A stretch of 64,000 bases of DNA, from contig JAIOJX010000032.1 of the NCBI GenBank assembly GCA_022376925.1, positions 118,955,979-119,019,978 on the forward strand, written 5' to 3'. Of the stretch, positions 12,737 to 23,880 are shown piece after piece. A program made the translations under genes and the position numbers. How positions within the stretch are numbered: position 1 is the stretch's first letter; each line of letters begins with the position of its first letter. This stretch comes from Tragulus kanchil (lineage: Eukaryota; Chordata; Mammalia; Artiodactyla; Tragulidae). The notes beneath the pieces are model-generated. The model had not been told where the DNA came from, did no database searches, and saw nothing but the letters and a program-made list of their open reading frames with translations.

Positions 12737-13752
12737 TCATTGATTCAATGATAGCTTACAGCAAAAGGTGTTGGATTCATAATCACTGAAGGAGAAAATT
12801 TCACTTTGGGACCAAAGGACATGGCTTCAGTCACTCAGAGCTTTGTGCAGCAAAAGTTTTATTAAAGTAAAAAGGTACAGAGAAAGCTTCTGACATAGAC
12901 ATCAGAAGGGGGCAGAAAGAGTGCCTACCTTGCTAGTTCAGGCAGGACATTATGTACTTTTTCAGTTGGTTATTAACAGTAGATTAAAAGAATATCTCAA
13001 GATTGTCAAGCTCTTACCAGACCCACTCTCACAATATACATCTTGAGATAATTAACATAGGGATGAGATTAGCCAGAAGGAACAGGTTCCTGTGAAGGAG
13101 AAACATGCCCTCCACCAAGATACATTGTTGTTATAATCATTAGCTCTGGGCTTAAAGATAGTCTTAGGTAACATAGACCGTTGTGACAACCAAGATGAAT
13201 GCATGTAGGAGTGGCAACCAAGGTGAAGGCATGTAGGCTAAAAGGTGTTTGTTCCCCTCCTTCTCCTCCTCCTTGGGGATCCCTTGGTCTTCCTATCAGT
13301 CTGCCTAAGAATTAGCTCTGACATGAGCTTGACTCTTGTCTTGACCTTGACTCTCTGGGTCACAAAGAGTCAGGCATGACTTAGCGACTAAATAACAAGC
13401 ATTGTAACACTCAAATCTCACTGTATTATTTGTAGCTGGTATCATTTATACATAGCCAAGGTAGGGTGAGGTGTTGTTAAATGTATTATAAGGTGTATTG
13501 ATCTCAGTGATCCCAGTAAAATATGTATTGTTTGTGTTGACCACAAGTTTTGGAGTCAGACATACATATAGACTTAAATATCAGCTCTAATACTTAATGT
13601 GGCTATTGGATAATTCATTTAACCTTGTCATGACTCAGCTTCTTTATCTATGAAATGGTTATAATAATACTCACAACTTAGCATTGTTACGGCTATAGAT
13701 AATGCATGTAAAATGTCTGACAGAGTATCTGTTAGTAAGCAACAAGTGGTAG

Positions 13753-14260
13753 TGAAAGCGTTCTACCTAGGATTGGGACTTAAACCCAAAACCCAGCTTG
13801 GGAGTTGAACCCACGTGGCTGGGGCTCAAATCCAGCCAAAACCCACGATACCTGGTTTCAGGACCTAATTGAGCTTGGGTCCTTCGTGTCTCTTTGCAGA
13901 CAAGAATTCAGTGAGAGACAAAGTGATAGGTAAGAAATAGATTTACTCAGATTCAGCAAAAAGCACACTACAGAGTGTGGGCCATTGCAGAACAAATCCA
14001 GTGGCCCTGAAAACATGGCGTTCTTAGCTTTTATGAGCTGGGTGATCCTATATGCTAATGAGTGGGAGGATTATTCCAGCTCTTTTGGGGAAGGGTGGAA
14101 CTGTCATGGCGCCTCTGGGTGTGTCACTAAGCTTGCTGACTGAGGATCAAGGTCTAGTCTGCCATCTTGGACCTATTTGATTCTAATAGGTTCATGCTAT
14201 GTCCTTGGGCTATGTCATTCTTTCAAAAATTGTGGCCTGCCCCTTTCCCTAACCCTTACA
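13753..14260 (-). mobile_element. Solo ERV LTR with 4-bp target duplication
   Basis: A 508-bp block with TG at 13753 and CA at 14260, flanked on both sides by GTAG (13749-13752 and 14261-14264). Read on the minus strand it begins TGTAAGGGTTAGGG. TG..CA ends and a 4-bp duplication fit a gammaretrovirus-like (ERV1) insertion; the class is inference. It lies about 145 bp from the exon at 14408 and carries no coding genes. Confidence 0.8.
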
Positions 14261-14407
14261 GTAGTAACAGTAATAAGGTGGTAGACATAGAAATAATAGC
14301 ACTAGTCGTAATATCATTATTCATTAAATAATGTTATTTACTAATATTACTTAACAAAAACTATGCAATGTTATATGAGCATTATAATATCTATTAAAAT
14401 GACTCAC

Positions 14408-14479
14408 CATTTTCTTTCAGTTTTATCAAATTTTCTTTCAGTTTCTCAATTTCTAGTTGAGCCTTCTCAAATGCAGAAT
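14408..14479 (-). CDS. Coiled-coil protein, internal exon 6
   Basis: A 72-base minus-strand exon with acceptor CTTTTAG and a strong donor ..AATG|GTGAGT. Entering in phase 1 it reads D-SAFEKAQLEIEKLKENLIK.., a clean coiled-coil heptad pattern with Leu/Ile every 3-4 residues, and leaves in phase 1 into the exon at 2401-2516. A length divisible by three and matching phase on both sides mean it could be skipped without a frameshift. No stop in frame. Function beyond a coiled-coil segment cannot be read from sequence. Confidence 0.85.
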
Positions 14480-14481
14480 CT

Positions 14482-15343
14482 AAAAGTAAAAAAGAGCAAA
14501 ATACTTGTATAAGGAGCAAATTATTAGCATAATAATCAGATTTCAAATGATTCTCTTTTTCTTTGCAATACTTCCTTTCTGATGGTTGTCCTCAGTTTCC
14601 GCATAAATGTCACCTCCTCTAGGAAGTTTTTCCAGAGTCCCCTCTTAATGTTCCTACTACACCTCAGATTTCTCCCTATTCCTATTTTCGTCTGATCTTG
14701 TCATCTTTCTCTGTTCCCCTAACCACATTCTATGCGAAAGAGTTTGACCATTGTACACAAAAGGAAGAGCTACAACTTTTTAAGGATGGAACTACAAATT
14801 TAGTAAAAAGAAATTACATACAAAAATACTTAAAATTACTTCCTGAAATTAGTAATAATTAGAATTTTGCCAATGGTTTCTAGAAATAACAAAATACAAA
14901 CATTTCAGAAATAGCTTTTGGTATTATTCAAGAACTGTATGAAGATTACAGAATGGCATAAGGAAAGTATATGGGGCACTGGAGTCTACTAAAGTAATTT
15001 GGGTTCTCTAACCCAGGTTTGACCACTTTGCTTCCTGTGGTCTTCTCATCACCAATGATACAGTTGATAGGCTTCCTATAACAGCAAGTTGAAGAATCTC
15101 CCAGAATTAAGAGAGTAACATGAATCTTAAAAGAGATCATTCCCAATCACATAGAAAAGCTACAAGAGGCAAAGTCCAATGGAGACCAGGCACAAGTTTC
15201 CAAGAATCTTCTCTCAGCAGAACCACACAGGATTGTGTTGCTTAATTTCTCCAGCAACAAATTTGACAATTAGTATAAAAAGTCTACCAGGAAAATTCAT
15301 TACAAATTCAGTAGCCAAGTTTTTTTTTTTTTTTTATTGGTTT
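14482..15343. other. Intron, nothing recognised
   Basis: AT-rich, apparently single-copy intron sequence. No splice-bounded exon or recognisable repeat, apart from a long poly-T at about 15319-15336 that ends the following BovB element. Confidence 0.5.
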
Positions 15344-15662
15344 GTTGTTGTTCAGTCATTCAGTTGTGTCTGACTCTTTGTAACCCCATGGACTGTAGCA
15401 TGCCAGGCTTCCCTGCTCTTCACTATCTCCCAGAGTTAGCTCAAACTCATGTCCATTGAATTGGTGATGCCATCCAACCATCTCATCCTCTGTCGCTCTC
15501 CTCTTGCCTTTAATCTTTCACAGCATCAGGGTCTTTTCCAATGAGTTGTCTCTTGGAGCTCCAGCTTCAGCATAAGTCCTTCCAATGAATATTTAGGGAT
15601 GATTTCCTTTAGGACTGACTGGCTTGATCTCCTTGCTGTCCAGGGGACTCTCAAGTGTCTTC
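15344..15662 (-). mobile_element. BovB/Bov-A2 LINE fragment
   Basis: Antisense BovB 3' end: TTGTTGTTCAGTCATTCAGT, GTGTCTGACTCTTTGTAACC, then CATGTCCATTGAATTGGTGATGCC and CTCCAGCTTCAGC in consensus order. The left 225 bases or so recur at 16561-16783. Confidence 0.85.
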
Positions 15663-17657
15663 TGATTACACAGATACCACCTTTTACTTAGGACATACCA
15701 AAATTGAGAATCTCAGAAGGAAAGCAAGTTTTCAGCATAAACCACATTGTACAAACAGGTCAGACACAGTGAGCCACTATTAGAAGTTGAGGGGAGGGTG
15801 GTAAACTTCCCCAAACCTAAGTTCTCAGATGCTAACCAAGGACTAACCTGACAAACAGGACTTTCTAAGGACAGCAGTCCCAGGTCTTCTATGTTAACTA
15901 TTTTCTGCACAGGATGGACATACCACATTTTGTTTATCCACTCACCAATGATAGATGTTTAAGTTGTTTCTAGGTTATGCTAAGTATTGTAAATAATATT
16001 GCTTTGAACATTCACGTACAAGTTTTTTTTAAATAGTTTTTTTAAATAAAACTATTTTATTGAAATACAGTTGATTTAATGCTATGTTCATTTCTCACAC
16101 AAGATTTTTAGTGGACATACATCATTTATCCTAGGTCACTTAGGAGTAGAATTGCTGGGTCACATGATAATTTTACACTTAACACCTTGAGAAAAATGCC
16201 AAATTGCTTTCCAAAGTGTTCACACCAATTTACATTCCCATCAACAATGTTCCAATTTCTCCACATCCTTGTGAACACTTGACATTGTCTTTTTCATTAC
16301 AGCCATTCTAGTGGGTATGGAGTGAGATCTCAAGGCAGTTTTAATTTACACTTCCCTTGTGATCAGTGATGTTGAGCATCTTCTCATATGTCTATTGGCC
16401 ATTTGCATGCCTTCTCTAAAGAAATGTCTACTTAAGTTGCTCATTTTAAAGATGGGCTGTCTTTTAGAATAAAAAAACTATATAAATAAGAATTCTTCAT
16501 ATAGTCTGGATACAAGTCCTACATCAAACATATGAAAACTTAGCTTCCTTTCACCCGAGACTCAAACTCATGTCCATTGAATTGGTGATGCCATCCAACC
16601 ATCTCATCCTCTGTCGCTCTCCTCTTGCCTTTAATCTTTCACAGCATCAGGGTCTTTTCCAATGAGTTGTCTCTTGGAGCTCCAGCTTCAGCATAAGTCC
16701 TTCCAATGAATATTTAGGGATGATTTCCTTTAGGACTGACTGGCTTGATCTCCTTGCTGTCCAGGGGACTCTCAAGTGTCTTCTGATTACACAGATACCA
16801 CCTTTTACTTAGGACATACCAAAATTGAGAATCTCAGAAGGAAAGCAAGTTTTCAGCATAAACCACATTGTACAAACAGGTCAGACACAGTGAGCCACTA
16901 TTAGAAGTTGAGGGGAGGGTGGTAAACTTCCCCAAACCTAAGTTCTCAGATGCTAACCAAGGACTAACCTGACAAACAGGACTTTCTAAGGACAGCAGTC
17001 CCAGGTCTTCTATGTTAACTATTTTCTGCACAGGATGGACATACCACATTTTGTTTATCCACTCACCAATGATAGATGTTTAAGTTGTTTCTAGGTTATG
17101 CTAAGTATTGTAAATAATATTGCTTTGAACATTCACGCATACAAGTTTTTTTAAATAGTTTTTTTAAATAAAACTATTTTATTGAAATACAGTTGATTTA
17201 ATGCTATGTTCATTTCTCACACAAGATTTTTAGTGGACATACATCATTTATCCTAGGTCACTTAGGAGTAGAATTGCTGGGTCACATGATAATTTTACAC
17301 TTAACACCTTGAGAAAAATGCCAAATTGCTTTCCAAAGTGTTCACACCAATTTACATTCCCATCAACAATGTTCCAATTTCTCCACATCCTTGTGAACAC
17401 TTGACATTGTCTTTTTCATTACAGCCATTCTAGTGGGTATGGAGTGAGATCTCAAGGCAGTTTTAATTTACACTTCCCTTGTGATCAGTGATGTTGAGCA
17501 TCTTCTCATATGTCTATTGGCCATTTGCATGCCTTCTCTAAAGAAATGTCTACTTAAGTTGCTCATTTTAAAGATGGGCTGTCTTTTAGAATAAAAAAAC
17601 TATATAAATAAGAATTCTTCATATAGTCTGGATACAAGTCCTACATCAAACATATGA
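15440..17657. repeat. Direct duplication 5 (period 1121-1122)
   Basis: Copy 1 is 15440-16535 and copy 2 is 16561-17657, separated by a 25-base linker (16536-16560) not matching either flank. The difference is one small indel near a poly-T run. It spans a BovB/L1 boundary and so respects no biological element. Confidence 0.95.
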
Positions 17658-17960
17658 CTTACAAATATTTCTCTCAGCCATGGTTTGTCTTTTCATTTTT
17701 CCTGTTGGTATCTTTTGAAGTATAGAAATTTTAAATTTTGATTAAGTATAATTTATTAGGTTTCCTTTTATCACTTTTGCTTTTGGGTTATATCTAACAT
17801 ATGATTGCCTAGCCCCAGATCATAAGGATCCACTCCTATGTATTCTTCTAAACATTTATAGTTTTAACTCTTACATTTAGCTCTGTGGTCCATTTTGAGC
17901 TAATATCTGTGTAGGTGTGAGGTAGAGGCCTGTTTTATTTTGAAGCATTTCCCAGACATC
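15930..17960 (-). mobile_element. L1 3' region, antisense
   Basis: Classic antisense L1 landmarks: TAGGAGTAGAATTGCTGGGTCA, GCCAAATTGCTTTCCAAAGTG, CACACCAATTTACATTCCCATC and TCTATTGGCCATTTGCATG. Part is present twice because of duplication 5. It continues past 17658 with further L1 sequence. Diverged, no open frame. Confidence 0.8.
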
Positions 17961-18175
17961 ATATCATTCATCAATAAATATTTTATTATATATCTCTCAA
18001 AGATAGGGACTCTTTTAAAATATAAACTCAACCACCATTATGTGTGATTAAGGAAATGTAACAAGAATTTCTTAATACAAATAGCCAATTAGCATTCAAA
18101 CTTCCAACTATTTCTTAGGTCTTAAGAAAATCTGTTTGAATCAGAATGCAGTAACGGCCACATACTATATTGGTT

Positions 18176-20322
18176 AATACTTCCTTCAAATCTTTATAGC
18201 TTCATTTTTGTCTTATAATTTATTTATTGAAGAATAAATAAATATATGGCATGAATTCTTTTTATCTTTGAAAATATTTTTTATTATTGTCCCCAATTTT
18301 TCATTTCCGTCCAAATTTCTGGAAGTGAGAGAGCTAGAAAATAAACCAAAATAAAGCCCTTAAGTTAAAAGAGTCAGTTTGTTGAAAGAAGATTACTACT
18401 TGGGAAATACTATCACGTAACACACCCACCTAGGAATACATTCTGGCCACAAATCGATGGATGATTCAAGAAGTAATGCATAAAGGCCACAGTGGCACTA
18501 CATATGATATTTTAAAAAGACCTGGGAAGACTCAGCTTCCCAGCAATCCTCTGGGAATACTCACTGTGCAGATAGTTTTCAAGGAAGAGGTTAGGGTCCA
18601 CCAATTAAGTGCTGATGGAACAGGGTGCTATGTGATCATGTTCTTGTTGCACTCAAATGTAACTAAACATAAGCAGTGCCCTGCTTCTTCCATTCTCCTT
18701 CTGTATTCCAAGTAGGAGACTACTTCTCACTAGACTCAGATAGCCAAATTTCTTTTTTTCTAAATTGGGTTTATTGAAGTATATTTTACATACAGTAAAA
18801 TTCATTCTTTTAAGTGTAAAATTTGATGAGTTTTGACAAACACATACAGTTGTGTATCTGTTAGACCAATTTTCCATCATCAAAATGGTCATTTGTGTTA
18901 ATTATTCTTAACAAATCTCAATCCTCTTTGCTATTAATTCCACAATCAATTTGGCAGAATCATTATTGTTTTATACATTCAACATATTTTAGATATGATC
19001 CTAAAGTAACCCTTATATTGCATTTGGAAAAGAATCAGTCTAATTTCTTTACAAAGTATCAATATAGAAAGGAAATCACTTAAAAAATTTAAATTTCATG
19101 CTCAAATACGTTAGAGATAAACAAACATTGAAACATAAATAATAAATCCATAAAAATCCACCAGAGAAGAACATTTTCAATAACCTTGTAGTGATATAAA
19201 AAAGGCTGTACAAATGAAAACTCAGGAGCTATAAAGAATGCAGTAACACATATTTTTAAATACTTCCTTCAAATCTTTATAGCTTCATTTTTGTCTTATA
19301 ATTTATTTATTGAAGAATAAATAAATATATGGCATGAATTCTTTTTATCTTTGAAAATATTTTTTATTATTGTCCCCAATTTTTCATTTCCGTCCAAATT
19401 TCTGGAAGTGAGAGAGCTAGAAAATAAACCAAAATAAAGCCCTTAAGTTAAAAGAGTCAGTTTGTTGAAAGAAGATTACTACTTGGGAAATACTATCACG
19501 TAACACACCCACCTAGGAATACATTCTGGCCACAAATCGATGGATGATTCAAGAAGTAATGCATAAAGGCCACAGTGGCACTACATATGATATTTTAAAA
19601 AGACCTGGGAAGACTCAGCTTCCCAGCAATCCTCTGGGAATACTCACTGTGCAGATAGTTTTCAAGGAAGAGGTTAGGGTCCACCAATTAAGTGCTGATG
19701 GAACAGGGTGCTATGTGATCATGTTCTTGTTGCACTCAAATGTAACTAAACATAAGCAGTGCCCTGCTTCTTCCATTCTCCTTCTGTATTCCAAGTAGGA
19801 GACTACTTCTCACTAGACTCAGATAGCCAAATTTCTTTTTTTCTAAATTGGGTTTATTGAAGTATATTTTACATACAGTAAAATTCATTCTTTTAAGTGT
19901 AAAATTTGATGAGTTTTGACAAACACATACAGTTGTGTATCTGTTAGACCAATTTTCCATCATCAAAATGGTCATTTGTGTTAATTATTCTTAACAAATC
20001 TCAATCCTCTTTGCTATTAATTCCACAATCAATTTGGCAGAATCATTATTGTTTTATACATTCAACATATTTTAGATATGATCCTAAAGTAACCCTTATA
20101 TTGCATTTGGAAAAGAATCAGTCTAATTTCTTTACAAAGTATCAATATAGAAAGGAAATCACTTAAAAAATTTAAATTTCATGCTCAAATACGTTAGAGA
20201 TAAACAAACATTGAAACATAAATAATAAATCCATAAAAATCCACCAGAGAAGAACATTTTCAATAACCTTGTAGTGATATAAAAAAGGCTGTACAAATGA
20301 AAACTCAGGAGCTATAAAGAAT
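18176..20322. repeat. Direct duplication 6 (period 1083)
   Basis: Copy 1 is 18176-19239 and copy 2 is 19259-20322. The 19-base linker GCAGTAACACATATTTTTA is a damaged version of the sequence before copy 1 (GCAGTAACGGCCACATACTAT). All three small open frames here occur twice only for this reason. Confidence 0.95.
18755..19090 (-). mobile_element. Old L1 3' UTR fragment
   Basis: Antisense L1-type sequence (TTTATTGAAGTATATTTTACATAC, TTTGATGAGTTTTGACAAAC). Duplicated at about 19838-20173. Boundaries are approximate. Confidence 0.6.
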
Positions 20323-20339
20323 AACTTGGTTAAATCTGA

Positions 20340-21185
20340 CTTGATAAATATTAGCCTTTCTATATAGCAAAAAAAAGTCAACATTTATAACTAACAAAAG
20401 GCTAATACCCAGAATACAGAAAAAACTCCTACAAATTAGTAAGACATAAAGGTAGAAACCAATTAAAAACTATGCATAAGATTTGAGCAGGGACTTTGCA
20501 AAGTAGTATACCTAAATGGGCAACAACAAAAGACACATGAGAGGATTTTCAGTGTTGTTAGCTGTCAGGGAAATGCAATGCCAAGCCACAGTTAAGTATT
20601 ACTACATAACTCACCAGAAAAGGTAAAATAAATAGGACTCACCACACCAAGCACTGACAAAAAATGTGAAGCAAGCAATATTTCACATACAACTGAGCAG
20701 AACTTACATTAATATGACAATTTGGAATACAGCATGACAGTAATCTACCAACATAGAATAAACCCATAACCCTCTGATCTAATCATTCTACTCTTAAGTG
20801 TATCATGAGGAGAAATGGATAGATAAGGACAAGAGTACTTACAGCAGCACTGTTCATGATAGAGCAAACAACAGAAATGTCTATCAACAGTAGAATGGAT
20901 AAATAAAGTAAATGGAGTAGGTCTATTCAATGGACTTCTAGAGTACAAACAAGAAGAGGGAATAAATTACCACTACATGCAACATAAATTAATCTCACAA
21001 ACATAAGACTGAACAAAAGAAACAAGCTAAGAATGCATACTCCTGGTAGTCAAGACTCAGAAATAGCCTTAAACATTAGGATAGTCATTACTTTGGGGGA
21101 GGATAAACTATGTAGACATCAGGAGAATAAACAGGGCTTCTGGAGCACTGGAAATTTCATGCACCAGGCAGTGTGTTAAAAGTAA
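20340..21185 (+). mobile_element. L1 3' region remnant
   Basis: Sense-strand L1 landmarks: ACAAAAGGCTAATACCCAGAA, AGAGGATTTTCAGTG..TGTCAGGGAAATGCAA, and the AACAGAAATGTCTATCAACAG/TAGAATGGATAAATAAA block. Heavily mutated. It runs up to the SINE at 21198. Confidence 0.7.
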
Positions 21186-21197
21186 CACACATATTTT

Positions 21198-21430
21198 TTT
21201 GATGTCCCTGGTGGTTCAGTGGGTAAAGAGTCCGCCTTGCAGTGCAAGGGGAGCCGGTTTGATCCCTGGCCCAGGAAGATCCCATGTTCTGCAGAGCGCC
21301 TGGACCGGTGTGTCCAATTAGGAACCACTACTCTGGAGCACATGTGCCCAGGGCCGGTGCTCTGCAATGAGAGAGGCCACTGTGATGGGAGGCCCACACA
21401 TGCCAAAAAATAATAAAGATGGATGAAGAA
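21198..21430 (+). mobile_element. Family-S SINE, older copy
   Basis: Starts GATGTCCCTGGTGGTTCAGTGGG, has B box GGTTTGATCCC, then the GTGTCCAATTA / CTCTGGAGCACATG / GGTGCTCTGCAATGAGAGAGGCCACTG body and a GATGGATGAAGAATTAA end. CpG-poor relative to the young copies. Confidence 0.85.
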
Positions 21431-21599
21431 TTAACGATGACTTAGAGGCAAAAAAAAAAAATCTGTATAAAATAAGAAAAGAGTTACACACCTTTTGGTA
21501 GGTATGTTACGACATGCTTCAGTAAAAATTTCTAGACACTGTAGAAAATTAGACAATAGATCAAACTTCTATGTGTTTATATGAAAAGATTTTTTTTCT

Positions 21600-22530
21600 C
21601 AACGCACTCATGTTCCACCCTTCTCTGTAGGACCATTACATTTAAAACATGATCAGCGTCTTCTCTGTGCACCAGACGCCAGGACCCTCTGGGCGCTGAG
21701 GCTCGTCTGCTGGGCTTCCTGAAGCCTGCATTCACTTCCCAGTGGCTGGGCTCGAGCCCAGCCCGTGGCCAAAGGCGAGGAAAAGGAAGAGCCCAACCAC
21801 CCACTTCAGTTCTCCTCCAGCAAAGCCACCTTGTCCCGCTGGACAGTGAAGCACTCCCTGGGAACGAAACAGCAGAAGCCCTGGCGGATGGTGCTGCCCT
21901 TCAGCCTGTCCCTCATGGCCCTGGTCATCTGGTGTTTCTTTAGGCAGAAGACCAGCACGGATTGGTGGTTAAGGCAGATATTGTTAGAAGAGGTACTGAA
22001 GCCCAGTGATTATTCTGAACAGCCAGGAATTCTGGTGGCCCATGGGGCAAGGACTTAATGGGATGCCAGCAGCGAGGGTACAGACCTCTGTCCTTAGGCT
22101 TTGATATCACATTTGACCGTTTCTGTATTGGTTAAGTGTGCCCTGAGAATGAAAGACTTGCATGACACACCTGGCCAAGCTGACCCGTCAAAGGCAAAGC
22201 AGAATGTCAGCAGATCAGAACTGGCTCCTTGCCTGATTCCTGTTTCCCATCCAGTACATCCAAATGCTTTCTCAGTCCCACAGAAGAGGCTCTGGTTGCA
22301 GGGTTTGTGGTGTCTTTGTACATGATCATGTTTACAAAGCAGTGTAGTAGTGACCCCTGTAATTCAGTGGTAATCCACTTTGCAGGTCATTTGCTTTCTG
22401 AGAGTACCTGGCAGATGAGCTAGACGTTTTACTTTACAGTGCACTGTGGTGTGCATAAATTCATGTTAGTTTAACAAACAACAAATTCTAATTTGGTATT
22501 GTGAACTAATAATAAAAAAGAAAAGAAACC
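21600..22530 (+). pseudogene. UQCC4 (CCSMST1) processed pseudogene
   Basis: An intron-less copy of UQCC4/CCSMST1, a small single-pass inner-membrane protein needed for assembling respiratory complex III. The frame 21765-22058 shows the family landmarks in order: FSSSKA, a Trp in xRWxxxHS, a KPWRxVLP stretch, then a hydrophobic membrane segment ending LVIWCFFRQ, a DWWLRQ motif, an EPSD-like KPSD and a terminal GART. The signal-peptide half is broken: an in-frame TGA at 21720-21722, and the only start-like ATG (21649) is out of frame by one. A 3' UTR follows with AATAAA near 22510 and an A-rich tail. It lies opposite in strand to the host gene, with the tail about 35 bases from that gene's splice donor at 22565. 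Identification rests on remembered family similarity. Non-functional, though a shortened transcript cannot be excluded. Confidence 0.85.
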
Positions 22531-22565
22531 ATGATCAGAAATGTTCATCTGTCCCCACAGCTTAC

Positions 22566-22719
22566 CTAATTTACTCTGCGCCTTCTCCTTTCCTTGCAGT
22601 TCATCAGTGAGCCTTCGGATCTCTTCATCGGCCATCCCTATCCTCCTTGCTACTTGTTCCAAATCTCTCTCTCTGCAGTTTTGTGATGTTTTATCTTTTT
22701 CCAGGTCTTCATTATAGGA
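22566..22719 (-). CDS. Coiled-coil protein, internal exon 5
   Basis: A 154-base minus-strand exon with acceptor TTTATTTCAG and donor TTAG|GTAAGC. Phase 0 in, phase 1 out. It reads SYNEDLEKDKTSQNCRERD.. and ..ARRIGMADEEIRRLTDELQG.., strongly charged with heptad-like spacing of Leu/Ile/Val, as in a coiled coil. The 5' neighbour is the exon at 26160 (phase 0) and the 3' neighbour the exon at 14408 (phase 1). The intron just beyond the donor holds the UQCC4 retrocopy. Part of this exon is copied, without its donor, at 23769-23880. Confidence 0.88.
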
Positions 22720-22964
22720 CTGAAATAAAACTGTTGTTAGTAGTACACCAAAAAGTAAATATACTCTTAGGATATTGCCCTATTTCTGATAAATGTTTGA
22801 AAGTCAATAAAGAAGAGCAGCAAACAGAATATTTATGTGCATTTCTTTTATTAGGTTGAATCATACAAAATTTGTGATCTTTGATTTTTATGCAATTTCA
22901 CCTCAAACCGAACATACCTGCAAGACTGTGGTTATATAATTAATTTTAAAAATAGAAATTTGGG

Positions 22965-23261
22965 GGCCTCCATGGTGGTCCAGTGGGTAGGGACGCCGCC
23001 TTGCAGTGCAGAGGGTGCTGGTTCAATCCCTGGCCTGGGAAGATCTCACGTGCCGCAGAGCGGCTGGACCGATGTGGCCAATTACCCAGTCAGAGCTCTG
23101 GAGCGCATGCGCCCAAAGCTGGTGCTCTGTGACAACAGAGGCCACTGTGATGGGAGGCCCACACGGGCCAAAGAACAAAGACGGATGAAAATAGATAAAT
23201 GAAAGACCAATAGAAGTGGCCAGCCCTCCGCCCTCCCTCCCCAATCCACCCTCCCCCCCAA
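22965..23261 (+). mobile_element. Family-S SINE with perfect target-site duplication
   Basis: Starts GGCCTCCATGGTGGTCCAGTGGG, has B box GGTTCAATCCC, and ends after GACCAATAGAAGTGGCC and a C-rich tail. Flanked by the 17-base repeat AAAAATAGAAATTTGGG (22948-22964 and 23262-23278). It inserted at the head of another SINE that follows directly. Copied at 24126-24422. Confidence 0.9.
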
Positions 23262-23278
23262 AAAAATAGAAATTTGGG

Positions 23279-23520
23279 CTTCCCTGGTGGACCAGTGGGT
23301 AAGTCCACCTTGTAGTGCAAGGGGCACCGGTGTGATCCCTGGCCCTGGAAGATCCCACATGCTGCGGAGTGGGTGAACCTACGTGTCCAATTATGAGCCG
23401 GCACTCTGGAGTGCATGTGCCCAGAGCTAGTGCTCTGCAACGCAAGACGCCACTGCAATGGGAGTCCCACAATGGTCAAAGAGTAAAGAGGAATGAAAAT
23501 AAATGGAAGAAGAATCATTA
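23279..23520 (+). mobile_element. Family-S SINE, second in tandem
   Basis: Starts CTTCCCTGGTGGACCAGTGGG immediately after the preceding SINE's target duplication. Same body order (GTGTCCAATTA, CTCTGGAGTGCATGTGCCC, GAATGAAAATAAATGG). Copied at about 24440-24681. Confidence 0.88.
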
Positions 23521-23768
23521 ACAGAGGACAAAATCTAAAAAAATTGGAATTTAATCACAAAAATTATCATTTGGCAAAAAAGAGACAAGATACTCCTCAT
23601 TTATATGGCAATTAAATACAGTTTGTAAAATGCCTTTACATTAAATATCATTTGGTTTCAAAGGTGGGACAATTAAGGCTCAATTCATTTTCAGAGCTCC
23701 TTTTCTAAAACTATTTTTAAAGCATTTTAAAAGTCCAGTTTCACCCCACAGTTTTTTGGCCCCCAGCC

Positions 23769-23880
23769 TGAGCCTTCGGATCTCTTCATCGGCCATCCCT
23801 ATCCTCCTTGCTACTTGTTCCAAATCTCTCTCTCTGCAGTTTTGTGATGTTTTATCTTTTTCCAGGTCTTCATTATAGGA
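23769..23880 (-). pseudogene. Spurious partial copy of internal exon 5
   Basis: Identical to the acceptor-proximal 112 bases of the exon at 22566-22719, but the donor half is missing because the duplication border falls inside the exon. There is no GT donor in the right place and the frame runs into linker sequence. Almost certainly an assembly artefact; it should not be annotated as a gene part. Confidence 0.9.
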
